Assembly: GCA_029237735.1 (NCBI GenBank)
Contig: JAQZBU010000022.1
Span: 1-53,744, forward strand
Direction of reading: 5' to 3'
Length of the DNA: 53,744 nt
From: Ramlibacter sp.
GTDB lineage: Bacteria; Pseudomonadota; Gammaproteobacteria; Burkholderiales; Burkholderiaceae_C
Shown: in pieces, positions 44,342-53,006 of the stretch
Position numbering within the stretch: position 1 is the first letter of the stretch
Layout: the number at the start of each line of letters is the position of its first letter
The notes under the pieces: generated by a model
What the model was told of the DNA's origin: nothing
The model's database searches: none
What the model saw: the letters and a program-made list of their open reading frames with translations, nothing else
Position numbers and translations under genes: made by a program

Positions 44342-47296
44342 TCAGCCATTGGCCAAGTGCTTGCCGACGATGCCCGCCAGCTCGAACATCGTCACCTGCG
44401 GCTTGCCGAACACCGGCAGCAGCTTGGCGTCGGCGTTGATCGCGCGCTTGTTCGTCGCGTCCTGCAGGCCGTTGGCCTTGATGTAGTCCCACAGCTTCTT
44501 GATGACTTCGGTGCGCGCCACCGGTTCGGCGCCGATCACCGCAGCAAGTTCTGCGCTCGGCTTCAGGCCGGCACCGGGCTTGCGCGGGGCCTTCGGCGCG
44601 GCGGCTTTCTTCGCCGGAGCCGCTTTTTTGGCAGCGGGAGCCTTCTTGGCTGCGGTCTTGGCGGGCGCGCCCCTCACCCCAGCCCTCTCCCCAGAGGGAA
44701 GAGGGGGTTTGGTGCCCGCCGCCGGCTTGCGCGGCGGGAACTTGGAGGGCGCGAATTCGAAAGTCACCTTGCCCTCGTCCTTGTTCCATGCGAGGAAGGC
44801 CTTGAAGGCCCTGCGTGTTCGCATGGAGACGAACTTGTCCAGCAGGTCGGTCTTGCCGGTCTCCAGCAGCTTGCTCATCTGCTCGCGCGCCACCGGCTGC
44901 TGCAGGATCACCTGGCCGGTCTTGAAGTCGCAGGTCGGCGTGGGTTGCCCGGTGGTGGGAACCGACTTCTCGCACACGTAGTTCTTGCCGTGTTCGAAGA
45001 CGCGCCCGCCGCACTTGGGGCAATTGCCCAGCGGCTGCTGCGCGCTGAAGTCGACGATCTCGCCGGTCTCCGCGCCGTTCTTGTCGTCGCCGAAGTCGAA
45101 CTCCAGTTTCCAGTTCTTTTCCTCATCGTTGTATTTCAGGACGATCTCGGACGTGAAGGGCCAGCCCGCCTTCGAGCGGAAGCCTTCCAGCGGGCCGATC
45201 TTCTTGTCGCGCAGCAGCTGCTCGACCTCCGCCGCATCGAAGGTGCGCCCCGCGGGCGTCTTGCCGAACGAGAAGCCGCAGGCGTCTTCGCCCGTGCCGC
45301 TCTTGCCCGTGCACGTGAAGCGGCGGTAGTTTTCCTTCACAATGCCGCCGCAATTCGGGCACGGCGTCGCGAGTGTCGCGTAGTCGCCGGGCACGGTGTC
45401 GCGGTCGTATTCCTTGGCTTTCTTGACGATGTGCTTGGTCATCTCGCCGATCTCGCGCATGAACGTTTCGCGCGAGAGCTTGCCGTGTTCCATCTGGGCC
45501 AGCTTGTATTCCCAGTCGCCTGTCAATTCCGGCTTGGAGAGTTCCTCCACGCCCAGGCCGCGCAGGAGCGTCATCAGCTGGAACGCCTTGGCCGTGGGGA
45601 TCAGCTCGCGCCCTTCGCGGAACATGTACTTCTCGTTGATCAGGCCTTCGATGATGGAGGCGCGCGTGGCCGGCGTGCCCAGCCCTTTCTCCTGCATCGC
45701 TTCGCGCAGCTCGTCGTCGTCGATCAGCTTGCCCGCGCCTTCCATCGCACCCAGCAACGTCGCTTCCGAGTAGCGCGCGGGCGGGCGCGTCTTCAGCGCT
45801 TTGGGCTCGACGACATCGGCGCGCACCATTTCGCCGGGCTTCACCGGCACGAGCGCCTGGCCCTTGTCGCCCTCCTTGGCGTCCGCCACTTCGGCGGCGG
45901 CTTCCTTGCCCCAGATTGCGAGCCAGCCCGGCTTGACCAGCACCTTGCCCTCGGTCTTGAAGCTGTGGCCCAAGGCCTGCGAGATGCGCGTAGTCACCAT
46001 GAACTCGGCGCTCGGGAAGAACACCGACAGGAAGCGCCTGACGACCAGGTCGTACAGCTTCTGCTCGGCTTCGGACAGGCCGCTGGGGGCCTGCAGCGTC
46101 GGGATGATGGCAAAGTGGTCGCTGACCTTGGCGTTGTCGAAGATGCGTTTCATGGGCTTGACGTAGCCCTCGTCGACGGCCTGCTTGGCGAAGGGCGCAA
46201 GGTGCCGCATGCCGCTGGTGGCCAGCATCCCCATCGTGTTGTGCACGACGGCCACATAGTCTTCCGGCAGGTGGCGCGAGTCGGTTCGCGGATAGGTCAA
46301 GGCCTTGTGGCGCTCGTACAGGCTCTGCGCCAGTGCCAGCGTCGTCTTTGCCGAGAAGCCGAAGCGGCCGTTGGCCTCTCGTTGCAGGGACGTGAGGTCG
46401 AACAGTGCAGGCGAGGCTTGCGTGATCGGCTTGGACTCCTCCGTGACCGTAGCCGCCTTGCCGCGCACGGCGTCGGCGATCGCCTGCGCCTCCTTCTGCG
46501 ACCAGACGCGGTCGGCCTTGATCTCGGCGTCTTCGGGGTTCTTCTTCCACTTCGGGTCGAACCACTTCGCGTTGTACTCACCCGCTTCCGCGAGGAAGGT
46601 GGCGTGGATTTCCCAGTAGTCGCGGCTGATGAATTTGCGGATCTGCTCTTCGCGCTCGACCACCACGGCCAGCGTCGGCGTCTGCACCCGCCCCACGGTG
46701 GTGAGGAAGAAGCCGCCGTCGCGCGAGTTGAAAGCGGTCATCGCGCGGGTGCCGTTGATGCCCACCAGCCAGTCGGCTTCGGAGCGCGAGCGCGCGGCAT
46801 CGGCCAGGCCGGCCATCTGCTTGTCGCTGCGCAGCTGCTCGAAACCCTCGCGGATGGCCTGCGGCGTCATCGACTGCAGCCACAGCCGCTTGACCGGCTT
46901 GCCCAGCGGCTTGGCGCCGCCGGCGAACTGCTCGATCAGGCGGAAGATGAGCTCACCTTCGCGCCCCGCGTCGCAGGCGTTGACGAGATCCGTCACGTCC
47001 TTGCGCTTGGCAAGCCTCACCACCGCGTTCAGCCGCGATTTGGTCTTGTCCACCGGCTTCAGGTCGAAATACGGCGGGATGACCGGCAAGTGCGCGAAGC
47101 TCCATTTGCCCCGCTTGACGTCGAACTCTTCCGGCGCCTGGATCTCGACCAGATGGCCGACAGCACTGGTCACGATGTACTTCTCGCTCTCGAAATGCTC
47201 GTCGTGCTTGTCGAACTTGCCTGCTACGGGCGTGAGTGCCCGCACGATGTCCTGTGCCACCGACGGCTTCTCGGCAATTACCAAAGTCTTAGTCAT
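44342..47296 (-). CDS. topB: DNA topoisomerase III fused to a C-terminal SWIB domain
   Basis: 984 residues. The Toprim domain (TLVIAEKPSVAQDIVRAL, VNACDAGREGELIFRLI) and type IA core contain the active-site Tyr near residue 335 (KALTYPRTDSRHLPEDY). Two zinc-finger-like modules follow: CPNCGGIVKENYRRFTCTGK at ~650 and CPKCGGRVFEHGKNYVCEK at ~760. Next comes a Lys-Ala-Pro linker with histone-H1-like repeats (AAKKAPAAKKAAPAKKAAAP, ~878-897). A SWIB/MDM2 domain finishes the protein (ELAAVIGAEPVARTEVIKKL to the end). It passes single DNA strands through transient breaks, decatenating DNA. An in-frame palindrome adds PPLPSGERAGVRG in the linker. Confidence 0.92.
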   Translation of the reverse strand: MTKTLVIAEKPSVAQDIVRALTPVAGKFDKHDEHFESEKYIVTSAVGHLVEIQAPEEFDVKRGKWSFAHLPVIPPYFDLKPVDKTKSRLNAVVRLAKRKDVTDLVNACDAGREGELIFRLIEQFAGGAKPLGKPVKRLWLQSMTPQAIREGFEQLRSDKQMAGLADAARSRSEADWLVGINGTRAMTAFNSRDGGFFLTTVGRVQTPTLAVVVEREEQIRKFISRDYWEIHATFLAEAGEYNAKWFDPKWKKNPEDAEIKADRVWSQKEAQAIADAVRGKAATVTEESKPITQASPALFDLTSLQREANGRFGFSAKTTLALAQSLYERHKALTYPRTDSRHLPEDYVAVVHNTMGMLATSGMRHLAPFAKQAVDEGYVKPMKRIFDNAKVSDHFAIIPTLQAPSGLSEAEQKLYDLVVRRFLSVFFPSAEFMVTTRISQALGHSFKTEGKVLVKPGWLAIWGKEAAAEVADAKEGDKGQALVPVKPGEMVRADVVEPKALKTRPPARYSEATLLGAMEGAGKLIDDDELREAMQEKGLGTPATRASIIEGLINEKYMFREGRELIPTAKAFQLMTLLRGLGVEELSKPELTGDWEYKLAQMEHGKLSRETFMREIGEMTKHIVKKAKEYDRDTVPGDYATLATPCPNCGGIVKENYRRFTCTGKSGTGEDACGFSFGKTPAGRTFDAAEVEQLLRDKKIGPLEGFRSKAGWPFTSEIVLKYNDEEKNWKLEFDFGDDKNGAETGEIVDFSAQQPLGNCPKCGGRVFEHGKNYVCEKSVPTTGQPTPTCDFKTGQVILQQPVAREQMSKLLETGKTDLLDKFVSMRTRRAFKAFLAWNKDEGKVTFEFAPSKFPPRKPAAGTKPPLPSGERAGVRGAPAKTAAKKAPAAKKAAPAKKAAAPKAPRKPGAGLKPSAELAAVIGAEPVARTEVIKKLWDYIKANGLQDATNKRAINADAKLLPVFGKPQVTMFELAGIVGKHLANG
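44671..44707. repeat. GC-rich palindromic repeat inserted in frame in topB
   Basis: On the plus strand, CCCTCACCCCAGCCCTCTCC then CCAGAGGGAAGAGGG. It encodes KPPLPSGERAGVRG at about residues 864-876 of TopB, in the linker before the Lys-Ala tract. Same class as the element in atzF (27583-27621). Confidence 0.65.
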
Positions 47297-47371
47297 GCTC
47301 GCTCATCAATCCTGTGTTCCCCGAAGCTTTCAGTCACGGCGACCTCCAGCCTCCTTACAATCGGCGCTTCC

Positions 47372-47410
47372 CGCGCGCGTACGCGCACGCGCCCGCGCGT
47401 ACGTGCACAT
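47372..47410. other. Alternating purine-pyrimidine (Z-DNA-prone) tract
   Basis: Bases 47372-47392 alternate purine and pyrimidine without a break (CGCGCGCGTACGCGCACGCGC), then after one interrupting C alternate again to about 47410 (CGCGCGTACGTGCACAT). It sits in the 136-nt gap between the divergent topB and SET-domain genes, so in their shared promoter region. Such tracts favour Z-DNA under negative supercoiling. Confidence 0.6.
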
Positions 47411-47432
47411 TCAAATTAACAGAGTTTTCGTA

Positions 47433-47978
47433 ATGGCAGAAAAAGCAGTCAATGGCAGGGTTACCGAGGCGGCTACGTCGGGGGCCGCCCCCGAAGTGAA
47501 GCGGGGCGCCGGCTTTTCCGCCAGCCGCAGGATCCAGGTGCGCCGCTCGGGCGTGCACGGCAAGGGCGTATTTGCCCTGCAGGATATAGCCGAGGGGGAA
47601 ACCATTATTGAATATGTCGGCCAGATCATCACCTGGAAGGAAGCCCAGCGCCGGCATCCGCACGATCCGAAGGACCCGAACCATACGTTTTACTTCCACG
47701 TGGACGAAAAGCGTGTGATCGACGCCAAGGTGGGGGGCAACTCCTCGCGCTGGATCAACCACTCCTGCGACCCGAACTGCGAGGCCGACGAGGACGAAGG
47801 CCGCGTGTTCATCAAGGCGCTGCGTAACATCAAGGCTGGCGACGAGCTCAACTACGACTACGGCTTGATCATCGACGAGCGCTATACGCCCAAGCTCAAG
47901 GCCGAATATCCTTGCTGGTGCGGCTCGGCCAACTGCCGCGGCACGTTGCTGGCGCCCAAGCGCAGGTCCCGGAAGTGA
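47433..47978 (+). CDS. SET-domain protein (protein-lysine methyltransferase-like)
   Basis: 181 residues. The SET domain starts at IQVRRSGVHGKGVFALQDIA and includes GETIIEYVGQIITWKEAQ. The SAM and catalytic signature RWINHSCDPNCEADEDEGRV and the GDELNYDYGLIIDERYT motif are intact. The post-SET motif CWCGSANCRGTLL ends the protein. This set is typical of active lysine methyltransferases; substrates of bacterial members are largely unknown. The first ~30 residues are disordered. Its stop overlaps the birA start by 4 nt (GTGA). It is divergent from topB across the Z-DNA-prone gap. Confidence 0.87.
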   Translation: MAEKAVNGRVTEAATSGAAPEVKRGAGFSASRRIQVRRSGVHGKGVFALQDIAEGETIIEYVGQIITWKEAQRRHPHDPKDPNHTFYFHVDEKRVIDAKVGGNSSRWINHSCDPNCEADEDEGRVFIKALRNIKAGDELNYDYGLIIDERYTPKLKAEYPCWCGSANCRGTLLAPKRRSRK

Positions 47979-48736
47979 TCTGGCCGAGTGAAGCCATCTG
48001 GGAGGCGGTATCGCCGCTCCTGCCCGGCTTCACCGTGGAGGTCCTGCCCGAAATCGACTCGACCAACACCGAGCTGATGCGCCGGGCACGCGCCGGCCAG
48101 CTCGAGCCGGTGCTGCTGGTGGCTGAGCAGCAAACAGCCGGCCGAGGCCGCCTTGGCCGAGGCTGGGTAAGCCAAGCTGGCGATTCATTGACCTTTTCAC
48201 TGGGCATGCCGCTGGCGCCGAAGGACTGGTCCGGGTTATCACTCGCGGTCGGTGTGAGCCTCGCCGAGAGCCTCGACCCCCGCGTGCGGCTCAAGTGGCC
48301 CAACGACCTGTGGCTGGACGACCGCAAGCTGGCCGGGGTCCTCATCGAGACCGCCACCTTTGGCGACGGCCGAGACGGCGGGCGCTACGCCGTGGTCGGT
48401 GTCGGCATCAACATCGCGCCGCGCGACGCGGCGGGCCTGTCCACGCCGCCGGCCTGCCTGCATGAATTGCTGCCGGGCGTGACGGCCGGCGAGGCCCTGG
48501 GCCGCGTGGCCGCGCCCCTCGTGCTGGCGGTGCAGGCGTTCGAAACGTTCGGCTACGGTCCGTTCCAGGCTCGCTTCAACGCGCGCGATGCCCTGCGCGA
48601 GCGCGCAGTGGCGTTGTCCGATGGCACGGCCGGCACCGCCCACGGCACGACCGAGCGCGGCGCCCTGCTGGTGCATACAGCCGCCGGAATGAAAACCGTC
48701 GCAAGCTCTGAAGTGAGCGTACGCCCCGCTGTCTGA
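47975..48736 (+). CDS. birA: Biotin--[acetyl-CoA-carboxylase] ligase, class I (no HTH)
   Basis: 253 residues from a GTG that overlaps the SET gene stop. Catalytic motifs: EIDSTNTELMRRARAGQ, the biotinyl-AMP loop QQTAGRGRLGRGWVS, and LKWPNDLWLDDRKLAGVLIE; GVGINIAPR and a small C-terminal domain follow. It attaches biotin to the carboxyl-carrier protein. The N-terminal winged helix of E. coli BirA is missing, so it should not repress the bio operon. Next to it lies a SPOR-domain gene. Confidence 0.9.
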   Translation: MIWPSEAIWEAVSPLLPGFTVEVLPEIDSTNTELMRRARAGQLEPVLLVAEQQTAGRGRLGRGWVSQAGDSLTFSLGMPLAPKDWSGLSLAVGVSLAESLDPRVRLKWPNDLWLDDRKLAGVLIETATFGDGRDGGRYAVVGVGINIAPRDAAGLSTPPACLHELLPGVTAGEALGRVAAPLVLAVQAFETFGYGPFQARFNARDALRERAVALSDGTAGTAHGTTERGALLVHTAAGMKTVASSEVSVRPAV

Positions 48737-48738
48737 CC

Positions 48739-48813
48739 ATGGCCTCCACGCTTGTCACTTCGTGTACTTCGCTGCCCCCCGAGGGGGCTTCAGCCGCGTT
48801 GGGGCGGCCTGGC
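48739..48813. repeat. Comamonadaceae-type intergenic repeat, copy 2
   Basis: Same order as copy 1: ATGGCCTCCACGCTTGTCAC, TTCGTGTACTTC, hairpin GCCCCC-CGA-GGGGGC, then TTGGGGCGGCC. It lies between birA and the SPOR-domain gene. Translating it would give an artificial N-terminal extension (MYFAAPRGGF) to that gene. Confidence 0.75.
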
Positions 48814-48824
48814 GCCGATTGATC

Positions 48825-49478
48825 ATGCTGCGTCTTGTCGTGCTTATCCTCCTGCTGGCCAACGCTGCCTATTTGGCCTGGTCGCAGAATCTGCTCGCGC
48901 CCTGGGGCATCGCGCCCGCGCAGCAGTCAGAGCCGCAGCGGTTGAACCAGCAGATCAAGCCGCAGATACTGCGCATCCTGCCCGCCGAGGAAGCCCGCCG
49001 CACGGAGTTGACAGCGGCAGGGCTGCGCGCCGCCGACTGCCTGCAAGCGGGACCGCTGGACGAGGGCCAGTCTGCCAGCCTCAAACAGGCTCTGGCGCCC
49101 TGGCCGGCCGGTTCCTGGGCGTTGGAATCGGCGGTCCAGCCCGCGCGCTGGATCGTCTACATGGGCAAATACCTCAGCACCGAAAACGCCAGCCGCAAGA
49201 AAGCCGAATTGCGGCAGCTGGGCGTGTCCTTCGAGCCCTTGGCGGACCCGGCGCTGGAACCCGGGCTGTCACTGGGCGGTTACGCCAGCGAGGCCGAAGC
49301 CACCCGCCAGATTGACTCGCTGGCGCAGCGCGGCGTGCGCACCGCCAAAGTGGTGCAGGAACGCGCCGAGGCGCGCGGGCTGATGCTCAAGCTGCCGGCG
49401 GTGGATGACACCCTGCGCGCGCGGCTGGATGAATTGAAGACGGGGCTGGGCGGCAATAGCTTGCGTACCTGCCGTTGA
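48825..49478 (+). CDS. SPOR-domain membrane protein
   Basis: 217 residues from the ATG at 48825. One N-terminal membrane segment (LRLVVLILLLANAAYLAWSQ) anchors it in the inner membrane. The C-terminal part is a SPOR-like peptidoglycan-binding domain (WIVYMGKYLSTENASRKKAE, LSLGGYASEAEATRQIDSLA). An earlier start at 48762 would translate the intergenic repeat and is rejected. It may recognise denuded septal peptidoglycan; its specific partner is not known. In Burkholderiales it commonly follows birA or a type III pantothenate kinase. Confidence 0.8.
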   Translation: MLRLVVLILLLANAAYLAWSQNLLAPWGIAPAQQSEPQRLNQQIKPQILRILPAEEARRTELTAAGLRAADCLQAGPLDEGQSASLKQALAPWPAGSWALESAVQPARWIVYMGKYLSTENASRKKAELRQLGVSFEPLADPALEPGLSLGGYASEAEATRQIDSLAQRGVRTAKVVQERAEARGLMLKLPAVDDTLRARLDELKTGLGGNSLRTCR

Positions 49479-49497
49479 GAAACCAAGGAACCGATCG

Positions 49498-50157
49498 ATG
49501 ACTCTCAAACTTTATTTCGCGCCGGGCGCATGCTCCTTCGTACCCCACACGCTGCTGGAGACCGCCGGGGAGCCGTTCGAGCCAATGCTGGTCAAGCTGC
49601 ACAAGGGCGAGAATCTCTCGCCCGAATACAAGGCCCTGAACCCGAATGCGCAGGTGCCGGTGCTGGTGGACGGCGGTGAGACGATCACGCAGATCGTCGC
49701 GATCATCTGCCATCTCGACGCGCACTTCCCGCAATGCAATTTTCTGCCGCGCGAGCCGCTGGCGCGCACCCGCGCGCTGGAGACGCTGTGCTGGATGAAC
49801 AACACCGTGCACCCGACGTTCACGCACGTGTTCATGCCGTACAAGTTCGCCGAGAACAAAGCAGCGCAGGCCGAGATCAAGGCGTTCGCCGCGAAGGCCT
49901 ACGGGACGATGCTGGGCGAGATCGAGGCGATGGCCGCGAAGGCCGCGGGCGAGGGCAGGCCGTACCTCGGCGGGGAGCATTTTGGCCCGATCGACGCTTA
50001 CGCGCTGACCTTGTTGCGCTGGGGTGGTTTCGCGGGCTATGACCCGCAGGGCTTTCCGTCGCTATGGGCGCTGGTGCAGCGCGTGGCGCAGCTGCCTGCG
50101 GTGGCTCGGGCGATCGAGCGCGAGCGCCTGCAGCTCAATGTCTACAAGGCGGCCTGA
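49498..50157 (+). CDS. Glutathione S-transferase family protein
   Basis: 219 residues. The N-terminal thioredoxin-like domain shows LKLYFAPGACSFVPHTLLE, with the Cys of beta-class enzymes, and NPNAQVPVLVDGGETITQ with the cis-Pro and glutathione-binding Ser/Thr region. The C-terminal helical domain ends in an LxVY-type tail (LQLNVYKAA). It conjugates or reduces electrophiles using glutathione; the substrate is unspecified. It is transcribed toward the sensor kinase gene, overlapping its end by 16 nt. Confidence 0.88.
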   Translation: MTLKLYFAPGACSFVPHTLLETAGEPFEPMLVKLHKGENLSPEYKALNPNAQVPVLVDGGETITQIVAIICHLDAHFPQCNFLPREPLARTRALETLCWMNNTVHPTFTHVFMPYKFAENKAAQAEIKAFAAKAYGTMLGEIEAMAAKAAGEGRPYLGGEHFGPIDAYALTLLRWGGFAGYDPQGFPSLWALVQRVAQLPAVARAIERERLQLNVYKAA

Positions 50158-51620
50158 GCCGCGGCCTCGTTGGCCGCGTTGTCTTCCTCGTCCAGCACGA
50201 AGCGCACGCTGACCCGCGTGCCGGGCGGCACGTGGCCGGGGCGCGCGTCCTCCAGCTTGATCTCGGCGTGGTGCTGGCGAGCGATCTCCAGCACGATCGG
50301 CAAGCCCAGGCCTGAGCCGTCCACGTTAGTGCCCAGCGCGCGATAGAAGGGCTGCAGCACCAGTTCCCGCTCGGCCTCCGGAATGCCGGGGCCGGAATCT
50401 TCCACCTGCAGCACCAGCACGTGGCCGAAGGGGTCGGCCAGCACTCGTGCGGTGATGACGCCTGGATGCTCGGCGCTGGAGGGCGTGTAGCTGATCGCGT
50501 TGTCCAGCAGGTTGCGGATCATTTCCTTGAGCAGCGTGGGGTTGCCTTGCAGCGTGACGCCCGGCGCGCCGGGACTGGCGCCGTCGTAGCCCAGGTCCAC
50601 GTGCCGGTCCATTGTGCGCGGCACGGAGTCCTGCACCACTTCCATCGTCAGCTTCGCCAGGTCACAGGGCTGGCGTGCGAAAGTCTGTCCGCTGCTCTCG
50701 GCGCGTGCCAGCGACAGCAGCTGGTTGACGGTGTGGGTCGCGCGGATGCTCGAGCGGCCGATCTGCTTCAAGGACTGCTTGAGCTCCTCGGCGTTGAAGG
50801 CCTCGCGCTGGGCGAGGTCGGCCTGCATGCGCAGGCCCGCGAGCGGCGTCTTCAGCTGGTGCGCGGCATCTGCGAGAAAGCGCTTCTGCGTCGCGATCGA
50901 ATCCTTCAGGCGCGTCAGCAGGTCATTGACCGACGACACCAGCGGCGCGACTTCGAGCGGCACCGTGGTGTCGTCCAGCGGGCTCAGGTCGTCGGGCTTG
51001 CGCGCACGAATGCGTTCCTCCAGTTGCGACAGCGGCTTTATGCCGCGCACGAGCGCGAGCCACACCAGCAGCACCGCCATCGGCAGGATCACGAACTGCG
51101 GCAGCATCACGCCCTTGATGATCTCTGTGGCCAGCACGGAGCGTTTCTCGCGCGTTTCGGCCACCTGCACCAGCGACGGCTGCGCACCGGGCAGGTCCAG
51201 CCGCACCCAGGTGTAGGCGACGCGAACATCCAGCCCGCGCATCTCGTCGTCGCGCAGCCGCACTTCGCCGATCAGCGGCGTCTCGTCCTCCGGAGGATGG
51301 GGGAAGTCGCGCTCGCCGGAGAGGAATTCGTTCTGTGGCCCCAGCACCTGGTAGTAGACCTGGTCGGAATCGTCCGCGCGCAGGATCTCGCGCGCGGGCT
51401 GCGGCAGGTTGAACACCACGCGCTGGTTCTGCACCGAGACCAGCTGCGCCAGCGCCTGCACGTTGAACTCCAGCGCGCGATCGAACGGCTTGCCGGCAAT
51501 GTTCTGCGCCACCAGCCAGGTCAACGCCAGGCTGACCGGCCACAGCAAAAGCAGCGGCGTGAGCATCCAGTCGAGGATCTCGCCAAACAGCGAGCGCTGC
51601 TCACGCTGGAAAATCTTCAT
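50142..51620 (-). CDS. Sensor histidine kinase (TctE/QseC-like)
   Basis: 492 residues. Two membrane segments (LTPLLLLWPVSLALTWLVA near residue 25 and MLPQFVILPMAVLLVWLALV near 190) flank a ~140-residue periplasmic sensor region. A HAMP-like stretch precedes the H-box FLADAAHQLKTPLAGLR (His254), followed by N-box NLLDNAISYTP, VEDSGPGIPE and GSGLGLPIVLEIA. It phosphorylates the regulator encoded upstream. TctE-type kinases often control tricarboxylate transport, but no tctCBA genes are in the window. Separated from the regulator by a palindromic repeat. Confidence 0.9.
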   Translation of the reverse strand: MKIFQREQRSLFGEILDWMLTPLLLLWPVSLALTWLVAQNIAGKPFDRALEFNVQALAQLVSVQNQRVVFNLPQPAREILRADDSDQVYYQVLGPQNEFLSGERDFPHPPEDETPLIGEVRLRDDEMRGLDVRVAYTWVRLDLPGAQPSLVQVAETREKRSVLATEIIKGVMLPQFVILPMAVLLVWLALVRGIKPLSQLEERIRARKPDDLSPLDDTTVPLEVAPLVSSVNDLLTRLKDSIATQKRFLADAAHQLKTPLAGLRMQADLAQREAFNAEELKQSLKQIGRSSIRATHTVNQLLSLARAESSGQTFARQPCDLAKLTMEVVQDSVPRTMDRHVDLGYDGASPGAPGVTLQGNPTLLKEMIRNLLDNAISYTPSSAEHPGVITARVLADPFGHVLVLQVEDSGPGIPEAERELVLQPFYRALGTNVDGSGLGLPIVLEIARQHHAEIKLEDARPGHVPPGTRVSVRFVLDEEDNAANEAAAQAAL

Positions 51621-51630
51621 GAGCGCCGAC

Positions 51631-51700
51631 GGGCCGCCCCTAGGCGCGAGGGCTCCCTCGGGGGGCAGCGCAGGCGCGCAGCGCCAAGCGTGGGGGCCAT
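51631..51700. repeat. Comamonadaceae-type intergenic repeat, copy 3 (reversed)
   Basis: Read on the minus strand: ATGGCCCCCACGCTTGGCGC, a diverged middle, CGCTGCCCCCCGAGGGAGC, then TAGGGGCGGCCC. Same layout as copies 1 and 2 but more diverged. It fills the gap between the response-regulator gene and the sensor kinase gene. Confidence 0.7.
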
Positions 51701-51702
51701 GT

Positions 51703-52377
51703 TCAATTCGGGATTTTCTCGAGGCAGTATCCCAGACCGCGAACGGTAGCGATGCGTATCGGGCCTTTCTCGATCTTCTTGCGCAGGCGGTGGATGTACA
51801 CCTCGATCGCGTTGTTGCTGACCTCTTCGCCCCATTCGCACAGCCGCTCGACCAGCTGGTCCTTGCTCACCAGCCGGCCGGCTCGCTGAAGCAGCACTTC
51901 AAGCAGGCCCAACTCGCGCGCCGACAGTTCGATCATCTTTCCGTCGATCGTGGCGACGCGGCCGGCCTGGTCGTACACCAGCGGGCCATGCTTGATGGTG
52001 CTGCTGGCGCCGCCCATGCCTCGGCGCGTGAGGGCGCGCACCCGCGCTTCCAGCTCCTGCAGGCTGAACGGCTTGGCCATGTAATCGTCGGCGCCGTAGT
52101 CCAGGCCCTTGACGCGCTCTTCGACGCCGTCGGCCGCGGTGAGGATCAGCACCGGCAGCGCGGAGCCGCGGCCGCGCAGCTTGCGCAGTACTTCGAGCCC
52201 GTGCATCTTGGGCAGGCCCAGGTCGAGGATCAGGAGGTCGAACTCGTTGTTGGTCATGAGCGCTGCGTCGGCTTCGGAGCCGCTGGACACGTGGTCCACC
52301 GCGGCGCCGGAGGCGCGCAGGGTCCTCAGGAGACCATCCGCCAGCACCTGGTCGTCTTCGGCAATCAGAATCCGCAT
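51703..52377 (-). CDS. OmpR-family response regulator (TctD/QseB-like)
   Basis: 224 residues. Receiver domain with acidic pocket (MRILIAEDDQVLADGL), phospho-accepting Asp52 in LILDLGLPKMHGLEVL, Thr in LILTAADGV and Lys in DYMAKPFSLQE. The DNA-binding winged helix is SARELGLLEVLLQRAGRLVS with VYIHRLRKKIEKG and the end RGLGYCLEKI. GGAGA precedes the ATG at 52377. Twelve further upstream codons in frame are unlikely to be translated. It pairs with the kinase immediately downstream. Confidence 0.91.
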   Translation of the reverse strand: MRILIAEDDQVLADGLLRTLRASGAAVDHVSSGSEADAALMTNNEFDLLILDLGLPKMHGLEVLRKLRGRGSALPVLILTAADGVEERVKGLDYGADDYMAKPFSLQELEARVRALTRRGMGGASSTIKHGPLVYDQAGRVATIDGKMIELSARELGLLEVLLQRAGRLVSKDQLVERLCEWGEEVSNNAIEVYIHRLRKKIEKGPIRIATVRGLGYCLEKIPN

Positions 52378-52481
52378 CGCTGTCTCCTGTTCGGCGCCGT
52401 CGGCATGCAACGGGGGCGCTCCTGTTCAAATTCTAGGCTTCCACTCCCTACTTGGCACTGACGGACGCTCCGCCACCGCGT

Positions 52482-52970
52482 TCATGCCGAAGGACCAGCA
52501 TAAGCCTCCAGTCCGATCATGACCACGGTAGCGACCTGCTGACCCACCTCGGCACGGAACTCCGCCTCCGCCTGCGCGACCGCTTCCTTGAACGCTTGCA
52601 GCCAGGCGAGGCCTGTCGGCGTGAAGCGGACCCTGCGCGCGCGAGCGTCGAGCGGATCGGCCTCGCGCGACACGAGGCCCCAGGCTTCGCACTGGTCCAC
52701 CAGGTCGCCCATTGCCTGCTTGCTCATGCCGGCGCGTTGCGCAAGTTCGGTCAGGCGCGAGCCTTCGAGCGCGAGATGCCGCGTGACGTGCACATGGGCC
52801 GCGCTGACCTGCGATCGCGCAGCGAGATTCGACAAGGCCAGAGGCACGTCTATGTTGTGCGCCATCAGGCCGAGCACGCGCTCGTCGAAGCGGCGGGCGG
52901 CGTGCCCCAGCAGGCGGCCCAGGTGGGTGAGGCGCCAGCTGTCGTCAGCGATCGAGGTGATTTCGGGCAT
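52482..52970 (-). CDS. MarR-family transcriptional regulator
   Basis: 162 residues from the ATG in MPEITSIADDSWRLTHLGRL. Winged-helix region: SQVSAAHVHVTRHLALEGSR, LTELAQRAGMSKQAMGDLVD and a wing near SREADPLDARARRVRFTPTG. MarR proteins bind palindromes and respond to phenolic or oxidative signals. It is divergent from recA with a 145-nt gap that includes the recA promoter. Upstream codons in the same frame cross that promoter, so the start at 52970 is preferred. The target gene is unknown. Confidence 0.82.
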   Translation of the reverse strand: MPEITSIADDSWRLTHLGRLLGHAARRFDERVLGLMAHNIDVPLALSNLAARSQVSAAHVHVTRHLALEGSRLTELAQRAGMSKQAMGDLVDQCEAWGLVSREADPLDARARRVRFTPTGLAWLQAFKEAVAQAEAEFRAEVGQQVATVVMIGLEAYAGPSA

Positions 52971-53006
52971 TCGGAATATCGTAAGGCAAACTGACGAAAA
53001 AACTCG

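Noticed and set aside
44357..47419. A 1020-codon open frame on the plus strand
   Set aside because: Antisense shadow of topB, with no recognisable motif; the minus-strand frame has all topoisomerase motifs.
48762..48824. Earlier start of the SPOR-domain gene
   Set aside because: It would translate an intergenic repeat (copy 2) and place charged residues before the membrane anchor.
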